A stretch of 6,881 nucleotides of DNA from assembly GCA_003223695.1 (NCBI GenBank), contig QHVY01000376.1:1-6881 (forward strand), given 5' to 3'. This document shows positions 1 to 6,881 of the stretch, one piece after another. The DNA is from Acidobacteriota bacterium. GTDB lineage: Bacteria; Acidobacteriota; Thermoanaerobaculia; Gp7-AA8. Both the position numbers and the translations under genes were made by a program. Under the pieces are notes generated by a model. The model had not been told where the DNA came from. It saw only the letters and a program-made list of their open reading frames with translations, and did no database searches. Within the stretch, counting starts at the first letter, position 1. Each line of letters opens with the position of its first letter.

Positions 1-3000
1 ACGACGGCGGCAGAAGGAAAGTTCGCGCAACTCGATGGCGTGATTCGCACTCCCGGCGAGCTCCAACGCATCACCCTGCAGTTCCTCGGCCGCGGCTCTG
101 TCAACGGGACTTTGAAATACAGCGACGGCTCGATCGCGACAGGCACAATCACAGCCGGCAGCACGATCTACAACGAGTTTCAGCAGACGGCAACCGACGG
201 AAACGGTGCCTTCACGATTCACGACCTTCCTGTCGGGCCGATCACCGCCGCGGGGACCGATGCGAAGGGGAACGTCACCTACGCTGCGACGCAGATCCGT
301 TCGCCGGGCGAGATCGTCACGCAAGACCTCGTGATTCAGAAGCGCGATTTCGCCGGGTTCGCAACGGTTCGCGTCACGGTAAGACGGTCCGACACATCCG
401 AAGCCGTTCCCGGCGCACACGTCGGCGTTTACACGCAGGGATACGGATTGATGGATGGCTTCACCGACGCAAACGGTCAGTTCGAGTTTGTGAAGGTTCC
501 TGCCGGTTTTGTGTCCGTTCTTGCATCCGAATTCAATCTGACGCGCGAGAGTGCTGGGATCGATTTCGATCTGCATGCCGATTCGATCGTCGAACAAGCG
601 CTGACATTGCACGTTCCGGTGGTTGGTGATCCGCAGCAGGTGGCGCTGCACGGAACGGTCTGGCGTGACGATCCGAGCGCGCCGAACGATCGGACGCGAG
701 ATCAGCTCGTGCCGAATGCTGTGATCACCGTTCGAGCAGTTTTCGATCCGAGCAGCGGACGACAGGGAAGTTTCGCGCTTCCGACATTGCAAGCCGGCGT
801 GACGAACGAGTTGAAGTTACTGCTGCAGACCGTTCAGCCGCAGGGCATCGCGACGATTCGTGTGCGTCTTCTGAGCGCGAGCGGGACAACCGTTTCGGAT
901 TACCGCGTGATCTCGCCCGGATTCCCGCCCGACGTTTTTGTCGCGAAGGGAAACGGGATCTACGAGATGACGGTGAATGTGCCGCGGTCGCTGGATGTCT
1001 GGGCGATTCCAAACGGACGCAGTGCAGTCTACGGTGATCAGGTGGCGCGCGGGAGCGCCCACGCTGATTTCGATGGACAGATCTCCGTTGCCGAATTGCG
1101 CCTGCCGGGTCAAGGCACACTGCTCGCGAAAATTCTCGTTCGCAAGCCGTGTCCGAGCGGTCAATCGACATGTCCGGAAGAGTACGACCTCGCTCAGGGA
1201 GCCCTGGCGATCACGTACCGAGTGTGGGATGAGGCCGAGCAGCAGCTTTCGACAAGCACCCGAACGGTTTCCACGGAACCGACCACGAGCATCGCCACGA
1301 TCACGCAAGTGCCAGTCGGTGAGCAGGCGGTGGTGGCCACTGTCGATCATCCGGCCGGGTACGCTGCCGTGTCGGTCGGGCCTGCGTTCGACGGCGATAC
1401 GCGACAGATTGAGCTGAAACTTTCGCAACTCGGCGATGCAATCGGCCGCGTTCTCGCGTTCGATGGTCAAACGCCGATTGCCGGCGCCGCCGTTCGCCTC
1501 GCGGGGTCCGCGGCAAATCTCGGTCCAGTGTTCACTGGATCTGACGGTAGCTTCCGATTCGCAGCCGTCGCTGCCAATCAGTCGTTTCGAATCACTGCGG
1601 ACGTGACGTCGGATGGGATTTATCGGACGGGATTTGTCGATGCGACCTCGCCGCGATTCGGTGGCCTGGTGAACGGATTGATCATCATGCTTCGACAACA
1701 AGGGAGCATCGATGGAACGGTGATTGACGCGAACGGTGCGCCGATCCCTCTCGCACACTATTGGGCGCGTGAACTCGCGTGGCCGTATCGCGCGTTTGGA
1801 TCGCCAACCGATCCACTGATTGCCGGCAGCGACGGCCACTTCTTCCTGAACAACGTCTTCAGCGGAGGGGTTCGCGTTTCCGCTGCGTCGCCAGTGCACC
1901 AGGAGAATCGCGGCGACTGGCAGGGCGAGATCAAATTTGAGAATGACAATCAGAGGGGTGTGACGCTGAGCGTCGGCGCGGCGGGAACAGGATCGGTCAG
2001 CGTGACTGTCGTCGATCCCGACAATGGTTTTCAACGCGTGCCATCGGCAGAAGTAACTCTGCTTCGATCCGCGCTCGGCTTCGACTTCGCCATCACCGAT
2101 CAAAACGGCATCGCAGTTTTCGACGGATTGCCAGCGGATTTCGATTACTCCGTTCGCGCGACATCGAAGCGCGTCGGACGATCGGGAAGTGGCGATGCGT
2201 TCCATCTCGTGCGCGACAGCATCGTCCCTGTCCAGGTGGTGCTCGATCTGTCAGGCCGCGTTTCCGGAACGCTGGTCGACGGAGACGTAACGCCTTCGCC
2301 TCCAGTGAAGGGCGCTCCGGTCCTGCTTAACTCTCCGTCGCTAAATACGACAGCATCCACGGGAAGCGCCGGCGATTTCCTGTTCGATGGCGTGCCGGAG
2401 GGAAGCCTCAAACTCGATGCGATTGATCTCGACAGCGGCCGTCACGCTTTTTCGAGCGGCGATCTCTTCATCAGCAAGCTCTTTCCCGAGCGCAGCGGGA
2501 TTCAGCTTTCGCTCGAGAAGACGGCAATGCTCAACGTCAAGACGTATTTGCCGGATGACAGTGGACACGCCGGTGTGCTCGCCCCGTCGGTTGATGTGAA
2601 GGTCACGCAGGGTGGGGCACGGTACGTTCGTGAGCTTCAGGGAAACGATCTCAATTTCGCGAAGCTCTTCGCCCGTTTCGGCTATCACATCGAAGCCAGA
2701 GAAATGGGAGGCGAAGAGCGTGTCATCCGCTACGACGGAGTCTTCCCATCTTCGGCTTACTCCGATCAAGTATCGTTAGTCTTTCCGACGTCCGGCAGCG
2801 TTCAGGTGCACGTCACCGCCGACGATCCTTCACTGATCGCGAACGCGCGAGTATCGATCGGCGGAAGTGATAAGACTGCGACGATCTTCACCGATGCCGC
2901 CGGCAACGCCTCGGCGACCGGCTTCGCCCTCGGTCCCATCAGCGTTCAGGTGACATCCGCAAATCTTTCTGCATCCGCCAGCGGAACCTTGCAAAGCCAT

Positions 3001-6000
3001 TCGACGCCTCTCCTTCTGACCGTGAAACTTGGGAATCGAGTTTCAGTCGATGGCCACGTCGACGCGGAGAGCGGCAGTCCGTCCGCAGGAACACGTGTAT
3101 TCATCGAAGTCAGCAGCGCCGCACTCACAGGTTTGCTGCGGCTCGACACGCGAACCGACGCAAACGGTCACTACCTCTTCGCCGGCATTCCTGTCAGCAG
3201 CACACGAGTGACGCTCACGATGCTTGGCCCCGATGAGGTGACCACTGGGGCGGTCTTGCACGATCAATCGCTCGCTGATGGCGCGACGGGCAGGATCACG
3301 ATGCCCAGGGTGAGGCTCGATGCGACGCCGAACAATGCGAATAGCGTCTCGCCGAATGCAAACGTGATCGTTGCGTTCAGTGAGCCGCTGAATCCAGCGT
3401 TCATTTCAGCGTCCTACTTCCAGCTTGTTGCGACAGACAACAACTCGGCAGCATCCGCGACTCTTACAAGCGATGTCGTCGATGGTCAGTTCCGAGTGCG
3501 GATCGCGCCGAGTGGGCTGCTGAAGAGCAATGTCGTGTATCGCGTGGCGATCAGCGGCGACATCCAGGATCTCGCCGGCCACACACTCGCCGCGCCTGTT
3601 GGCAGCAGTTTCACGACAGTCAACTACACGGAGCCGCGTGTCATTCGCATCGATCCATCGGTCGATCTGCCGCTGGCCGACGGCGCAACCTTCCGGCTGA
3701 AATTCAACAAATCGATTGATGTGACTTCGTTCCAGCCTGGCAATGGCGGAATTGCCAAACTCGAGCAGCTCGATGCCGCACACGGTCAGCCGATCGCCAC
3801 GATTCACGTGCAGATCTTCCTCGACCCTGCGGATGCTTCGACGCTGGTGATTGCTCCAAGCGGTGTGGCCATTCTGTCCTCTGCGTTTTATCGAGTGACT
3901 GTCAACGGTACGCGAGACACACAATCGCCGCCAAACGTGCAGACAGTTCCGCAGGCATTCGACTTTTTCTCGTTCGATCACACAAAACCTGTGGTGGCGA
4001 TCGTCTCTCCAGTGCCGGCCGGGTTCCCTCTGATCACCGGCGTGGCGTACAACGCCAGGGTCACGGTTACGGACCAAGCAACGACGAGCGCGTCGAAGGA
4101 CATTCAATACGTCGATTGGTTCGATTCTGACGGCACGACGGACCGCTTCATCGTGCGCACCAAAGCGGCGCCGTTCTCGTACAACTTCGCCGCGCCGAAC
4201 AAGTCCGCGTACACGCTGAAGGCGAGCGCGACGGATTTCTCCAACAACATCAGCGATCTGGCCAGCTTCACCTGGAACGTCGCGCCGAACAATCCACCTG
4301 CCGATGTGAAGCTGACAGCGACGCCCGCCTCGGTATACCTCGCCGGTCATGTCGATGCACAGGTCTCGTTCACCGATGAGGGACTCGTCGCGACGGTATC
4401 ACTCAAAGTCGCCGGCTCGCGTCTCGATGGTTCGACCTACGAATTCTTCTCTTCCAATCAGCAGGTCACACGCTCCGCCGTCGACGCCGCGTGGCCGACT
4501 GCGCGATTTGGAATCAACGTGCCGAAGGATTTGAAAGAAGGCGAGCCCCTTCACTTTACGGAAACAGTCACTGACTCCATCAACCAGTCGACTGCAGTCA
4601 CGTCGGATGTCGCACTACTAACCGACTCCATTGCACCGCAGATCATTTCGTTGACTCCAGCGAGCGAGACGCATTTCAAGTTCGGCAACACATATCGAAT
4701 CACGTTGCGGGCGGCCGATTCTGAGTCCGGTATCGCGCGCGTGATCTTCGCGTACGACAACAAGGCCGTCGATGTCATCGCCGGTTCTGGGGATTCGTAC
4801 AGCACGGATGCGGTTGTGACAGCGAAGAACGCCGATACCCGAATTCACATTACCGCGACTGCTTACGATTTCCACGGCAACAGCTCGGTGGCTACTTCGG
4901 ACGTGATTTATGACAGCGTGAACGATGGCACGCTGCCGGTTGGGCAATGGCTCACGCCTTTGGACGGTGCAGGATTGCCGTCGGGACAGACCGTCTCCGT
5001 GAAGCTGCGCCTTCACGCGATGGATGACGTTCACGTTGAAGCAGTGCAGTTCGACAGTTCAGCGTTCGCCGCGCCGGTTCTGCCGGTCACCGCAGCTGCC
5101 GTCGGCGCAATTTACGAACAGACCGCGATGATCAATGTGCCCGCCTCAGGATCGTTCACGATCACCGCGACGATCAGCGATTCCGATCCAGCTCACAGCG
5201 TTGTCCTTCCCATCAAGATAGACGCCGTATCCGTCGATCAGCAAATCGTCGCCGATTTCGCCATTACACCGTCGAATGCGGCGCAGTATGCGAACAAATC
5301 GATCGTGGTCTCAGGCGCCGGTACAACGTTGTACGTGACCGTGACCGCCACCGACCATCTGTACGTCGACGGCGACTCCTCCATCGATCTCACAGCAAAA
5401 GGCTTTCTCGGTGGCTGGGCCCGCAGTGAAGACGGAATCACTCAGAACAATGACGCGCATGGCATGTCCAACGGCATTGGACCCCTTGACGCCTCAGGCT
5501 CGTACGGTGGACTCGGCGCCGGCGCATCGCCGAATGCCGTTTACGGCTCGATCACCCAGCCCGCAGATTTCGGCACCGGCGGCGCCGGAGCATCGACGTG
5601 CTGCTCGGCGGGCGCGAACGGCGGCGGTGCGATGGTTTTGCACGCGGACCGAATGTGCATCGCCGGTTTCGTGCGCGCCGACGGTGGAAGCGGCGCAGGA
5701 ATTCGTTATGCCGGCTCCGGCGGCAGCATCGTCATCGACTCGCGCGCGCTCGTCACCGGACCTGCCACGCGCATCACGGCAAACGGTGGCGACGATGATG
5801 AAGTCGCGAACGGCGATGTGGGAGGAGGCGGTGGTCGTGTTGCGATCACGGCCGCCGAGCGGCTCGATCTGTTCGATACATCGATCGAGCTGCAAGCGCG
5901 CGGTGGCCGCAACGGCAACAGCGAAGGAAAGACTCGCCTCGACGGCGGAGCGGGAACCATCTTTCTTCACCGGCCGAACGAATCAGCCGGCGAATTGATC

Positions 6001-6881
6001 GTCTCCTCATTCGATGAGCGATTCGCGTCGTCAACGCATCAGACGCTTTCGACTCCGCTGAGCGGATTGCTGACCTTCGATGTGATCACGCTCGGACCCC
6101 GAGCATTGGCACGATTCGATTCTGACTTCAGTGCGCCGATCGTCAACATCGATCCCACGGCAGTACTGCTTCATGCGGCGGATCGGCCCACGATTGCACT
6201 GAGTTCCACGCCGGTAGCGGGCGCGTCGCTGATCCAGGACACTACGCTTGCCGCATCGTATGTCGCCGGTTCGGCAGCGGGCATCGGCTCTGTAGCTTTG
6301 ACGCTCGCCTCGACGAGCCAGACTCTGTTTAGCGACTATCCGCCTTCGGTGCCGATCACACAATCGAATATAGCGGTGCCTGCCGACATGCCGCCGGGAC
6401 CCGCGACTTTGCGGGCGCTGGTGACCGATCGCGCCGGCCGGACGGCCGAGGGGACGAGCGGGTTCACGGTGGTGGCGAATGCGCCGCCGTCGATCGGTGC
6501 CTTCGATGTCTCGCCTTTACAGACTTATGCCGGTCACACGATCGCGGCAAATGTCGTCGCATCGGATGACGTCGCCGTGCGATCGATCACGCTCTCCTCG
6601 ACGATCGGCGCGGTCATGCAGCTATCAGCGTCGAGCTTCAATGTCTTCATTCCTCCCGATACTGTGAGTGGCATCAGCGCGATGCTGATCGCATCGGTCT
6701 CCGATGGTTTCCCGAATCGCGCTCCAACTACGCGAACAGCGATCGTCGAGATTCTGCACGATACGAAACCGCCGGCGGTCACAATCACCTCACCGGCTCC
6801 GAACGCTTCGTTCGACGTCAGTTCCTTCGTTCGCATTCCGATTCGCGCGACGGTGGTCGACGCCGAAGTGGGCGTGACGCA
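1..6881 (+). CDS. Giant modular exported protein (carboxypeptidase-regulatory-like, Big_5/Ig-like and Gly-rich modules), internal fragment, both ends missing
   Basis: Frame 1 is open for all 2293 complete codons, with no in-frame TAA, TAG or TGA, so both start and stop lie outside. The translation is rich in Thr, Ser, Ala, Val, Gly and Asp and very poor in Cys (five in 2293). It has no obvious membrane segment, as expected for an extracellular beta-rich protein. Order of modules: carboxypeptidase-regulatory/Cna-B-like array (residues 31-1105), two SbsA-type Ig-like domains (1104-1326), four Ig-like modules (1327-1742), a Gly-rich solenoid-like module (1743-2050) and further Ig-like modules (2056-2293). 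Such modules usually act as stalks or spacers in surface or secreted proteins; a role in adhesion or surface display is inferred. No catalytic motif, signal peptide, sorting signal or secretion domain is seen, and those would sit at the missing ends. Coding status is very secure, the module families fairly secure, and the biological role unknown. Confidence 0.95.
91..336 (+). other. Carboxypeptidase-regulatory-like module 1
   Basis: Protein domain at residues 31-112. It opens with a G-x-V-x-G-x-L strand and a D-G turn (residues 33-43), carries the hallmark TDGNGAF turn at 65-71 followed by DLPVG at 75-79, and then an alternating I-T-A-A-G strand. This is the usual layout of the seven-stranded CarboxypepD_reg / Cna-B-like beta sandwich. 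The assignment rests on motif order only. Confidence 0.75.
361..615 (+). other. Carboxypeptidase-regulatory-like module 2
   Basis: Protein domain at residues 121-205. An ATVRVTVRR strand leads into V-P-G-A-H-V-G-V-Y (136-144), typical of the 'P-GA-V-V' strand of this family. The TDANGQF turn is at 155-161 and VPAG at 166-169. It is the best-matching copy in the N-terminal half and shares an exact 17-base stretch over its turn motif with the module near residue 1052. Confidence 0.78.
646..1440 (+). other. Divergent beta-rich segment with CX6C loop, probably one or more degenerate modules
   Basis: Residues 216-480. It begins like another module (LHGTVW, then LVPNAVITVRAVFD at 236-249) but lacks the expected T-D-x-N-G turn. 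It continues for more than 200 residues without a recognisable family. Near its end, ATITQVPVGEQAVVATVDH (427-445) matches the second half of a carboxypeptidase-regulatory module, and the run to 478 looks like its closing strands. A CPSGQSTC loop (C384 and C391) sits in the middle and is absent from all other modules. It may hold an inserted Ig-like domain at about 250-335 plus a degenerate module at 360-478. Boundaries are tentative. Confidence 0.5.
1441..1698 (+). other. Carboxypeptidase-regulatory-like module
   Basis: Residues 481-566. I-G-R-V-L-A-F-D-G-Q at 481-490 and P-I-A-G-A-A-V-R-L at 492-500 are the classic opening strands. The turn is present as GSDGSFRF at 513-520, with an A-V-A-A in place of V-P-x-G, and the module closes with a hydrophobic GLIIML strand. 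Family assignment is good from motif order and length. Confidence 0.75.
1702..1983 (+). other. Carboxypeptidase-regulatory-like module
   Basis: Residues 568-661. GSIDGTVIDANGAPIPLAHY is a textbook start for the family (G-x-V-x-D-x-x-G-x-P-I). The turn appears as GSDGHFFLNNV at 609-619. The following strands (GVRVSAASP) are typical. An aromatic-rich insert (HYWARELAWPYRAFG, 586-600) lies between the second strand and the turn and is unlike the other copies. Confidence 0.75.
1987..2520 (+). other. Two carboxypeptidase-regulatory-like modules in tandem
   Basis: Residues 663-749 and 750-840. The first has GSVSVTVVDPDNG (664-676), VPSAEVTLLR (680-689) and a TDQNGIAVFDGLPA turn (699-712). The second has GRVSGTLVDGD (752-762), KGAPVLLNS (770-778) and a turn changed to GSAGDFLFDGVPEG (788-801), where the usual T-D is lost but the F-x-F-x-x-V-P-x-G part is kept. 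They follow one another with no linker, suggesting a stiff rod of stacked domains. Confidence 0.72.
2521..2796 (+). other. Divergent module, family unclear
   Basis: Residues 841-932. Its length and flanking strands (AMLNVKTYLPDDSG at the start, SDQVSLVFPTSG at the end) fit one more beta-sandwich module in the array. The T-D-x-N-G turn is absent, and the centre (residues 874-907) is more charged and possibly less regular than in neighbouring copies. It is placed in the array by position and spacing rather than by motif. Confidence 0.45.
2797..3315 (+). other. Two carboxypeptidase-regulatory-like modules closing the array
   Basis: Residues 933-1010 and 1012-1105. The first contains SVQVHVTADD, NARVSIGG and a short TDAAGNA turn (964-970). 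The second contains RVSVDGHVDAESG, SAGTRVFIEV and a canonical TDANGHYLFAGIPV (1052-1065). The second ends with GRITMPRVRLDATP, running directly into the first Big_5-like domain, so there is no linker between the two domain classes. Confidence 0.72.
3310..3621 (+). other. SbsA-type Ig-like domain (Big_5), copy 1
   Basis: Residues 1104-1207. All hallmarks are present in order: a starting P-N-N-x-x-x-V-S-P-N-A stretch (1110-1120), VIVAFSEPLNPAFIS (1122-1136, the 'F-S-E-P-L' strand), SYFQLVA, RVRIAPSGLLKSNVVYRVAISGDIQDLAGHTLA (1165-1197) and a closing SSFTTV (1202-1207). This fold is common in S-layer and other bacterial surface proteins. Length of about 104 residues is usual for the family. Confidence 0.88.
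3634..3978 (+). other. SbsA-type Ig-like domain (Big_5), copy 2, degenerate
   Basis: Residues 1212-1326. PRVIRIDPSVDLPLADGATFRLKFNKSIDVTSF (1212-1244) keeps the opening and the F-x-K-S-I-D strand of a Big_5 domain. LVIAPSGVAILSSAFYRVTVNG (1282-1303) matches the second half. The usual D-x-x-G-N segment is replaced by TRDTQSPPNVQT, so that turn is eroded. It directly follows copy 1, a common tandem arrangement for this family. Confidence 0.75.
3979..5226 (+). other. Four tandem Ig-like modules
   Basis: Residues 1327-1742, divisible at about 1327-1427, 1428-1541, 1542-1638 and 1639-1742. Each starts with a hydrophobic strand after a proline-containing linker (TKPVVAIVSP, NPPADVKLTATP, APQIISLTPAS, and a less clear fourth). 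Three carry a mid-domain acidic turn followed by a V/I-x-V strand (TDEGLVATV, DSESGIARVIF, MDDVHVEAVQF), and they end with strands such as TLKASATDFSNN or ITATAYDFHGN. This is the Ig/FN3-like pattern of many bacterial surface stalks. The first copy holds a DSDGTTD loop (1375-1381) that could bind calcium. Exact family numbers cannot be given without a profile search. Confidence 0.7.
5227..6150 (+). other. Glycine-rich beta-solenoid-like module
   Basis: Residues 1743-2050. A lead-in of alternating strands (IVADFAITPSNA, KSIVVSGAGTTLYVTVTATDHLYVDGDSSIDLTAKGFLGGW) is followed by about 200 residues with 46 glycines (1801-2000). The module closes with GGAGTIFLHRPNESAGELIVSS and a further strand region. 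Similar Gly-rich blocks, with a 'simple strand - G-G - strand' rhythm and a G-x-G-T-[IV]-[FY] ending, occur in large bacterial surface proteins (recalled pattern, not searched). Three of the protein's five cysteines lie here (C1867, C1868, C1886). It is inserted between Ig-like modules in the same reading frame. Confidence 0.65.
5620..6003 (+). repeat. Degenerate 32-40 residue protein repeat in the Gly-rich module (four copies)
   Basis: Four units align by eye, starting near residues 1874, 1905, 1941 and 1981. Each has a G-G-[GS/A]-rich turn, a short strand (AMVLHA, SIVIDS, RVAITA, TIFLHR) and a variable middle. In the first three units a second strand then ends in an A-x-G-G-like turn (VRADGG, ITANGG, LQARGG). 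Spacing between the first strands is 32, 37 and 40 residues. The repeat is visible at protein level only; the DNA copies have diverged. The rhythm suggests coils of a beta-solenoid. Confidence 0.6.
6166..6759 (+). other. Two Ig-like modules after the Gly-rich block
   Basis: Residues 2056-2158 and 2160-2253. The first runs from VLLHAADRPTIALSSTPVAGASL to TLRALVTDRAGRTAEGTSGFTVV, a typical last pair of strands with the V-T-D-x-A-G turn. The second starts ANAPPSIGAFDVSP, has VVASDDVAVRSITL (2185-2198) as its central acidic-turn strand and ends TAIVEILHD. Both resemble the modules before the Gly-rich block, so that block interrupts one continuous Ig-like array. Confidence 0.7.
6760..6881 (+). other. 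Start of a further Ig-like module, cut by the window end
   Basis: Residues 2254-2293. TKPPAVTITSPAPNASF (2256-2272) repeats the opening of the module at 1328 (TKPVVAIVSPVPAGF), and IPIRATVVDAEVGV (2279-2292) begins the acidic-turn strand. It shows that the Ig-like array, and hence the protein, continues downstream. Confidence 0.72.

Noticed and set aside
977..1417. Plus-strand open frame of 146 codons in frame 2, possible frameshift of the main gene
   Set aside because: Frame 1 stays open across it and retains beta-module features (TITQVPVGEQAVVATV), so no frameshift is needed, and the frame-2 product is Arg/Ser-rich without motifs.
817..2205. Minus-strand open frame of 462 codons
   Set aside because: It lies codon-for-codon opposite the real frame. 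It is open because the sense gene uses no TTA, CTA or TCA codon between 820 and 2250. Its translation is Arg-rich, low-complexity and matches no family, while the sense strand shows continuous domain motifs.
3406..4350. Minus-strand open frame of 314 codons
   Set aside because: Same cause: exactly antiphase to sense codons and ended by a sense TCA codon at 3406. The Arg/Val/Asp-rich product has no recognisable motif and covers the well-supported Big_5 domains.
5581..5850. GC-rich, GGC/GGT-rich stretch as a possible DNA-level tandem repeat or CRISPR-like array
   Set aside because: There is no exact repeat unit with constant spacers. The periodicity is at the protein level and the stretch is in-frame coding sequence.
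5411..5998. Plus-strand open frame of 195 codons in frame 2
   Set aside because: It is a frame-shifted reading of the Gly-rich module; GGC-rich codons read out of frame give Ala/Arg/Pro-rich sequence. The frame-1 reading keeps family-like motifs throughout, so there is no sign of a real overlapping gene.
1..6881. Promoters, ribosome binding sites, terminators, tRNAs or riboswitches
   Set aside because: The window contains no intergenic DNA. No tRNA-like cloverleaf or hairpin with a T-run was noticed, and AT-rich hexamer-like strings inside coding sequence are not support enough.

Overview
The whole window is one protein-coding region. Frame 1 of the + strand reads from base 1 to base 6881 with no stop codon, giving 2293 complete codons plus two bases, and neither the start nor the stop of the gene lies inside. 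The product is therefore an internal fragment of a giant modular protein, very probably exported and extracellular or cell-surface. No other gene, RNA gene, mobile element, CRISPR array, promoter or terminator can be supported, and there is no intergenic DNA.

The modules run in blocks (residue numbers are window-relative). Residues 1-1105 are a tandem array of carboxypeptidase-regulatory-like / Cna-B-like beta-sandwich modules. Each carries variants of a turn motif of the form T-D-x-N-G-x-F followed by a V-P-x-G. A divergent stretch (about 216-480) contains one of only two cysteine clusters. Residues 1104-1326 are two SbsA-type Ig-like (Big_5) modules. Residues 1327-1742 are four further Ig-like modules of about 100 residues with a recurring D-x-x-G/V-[IV] turn. 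Residues 1743-2050 form a glycine-rich module (46 Gly in 200 residues at 1801-2000) with an apparent 32-40 residue repeat resembling a beta-solenoid. Residues 2056-2293 return to Ig-like modules, the last cut by the window end.

The organism cannot be named. Moderately high GC (roughly 60% by eye), strong use of GAT, TCG, GCG, ATC and CGA codons, near-avoidance of TTA/CTA/TCA, and a giant carboxypeptidase-regulatory plus Big_5 plus Gly-rich architecture would fit a large-genome soil or sediment bacterium such as an Acidobacteriota or Myxococcota relative. That is inference only. The modules look structural (stalk, spacer or adhesion scaffold); no catalytic domain is recognisable in this fragment. 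Any effector, adhesive or anchoring part must lie outside the window.
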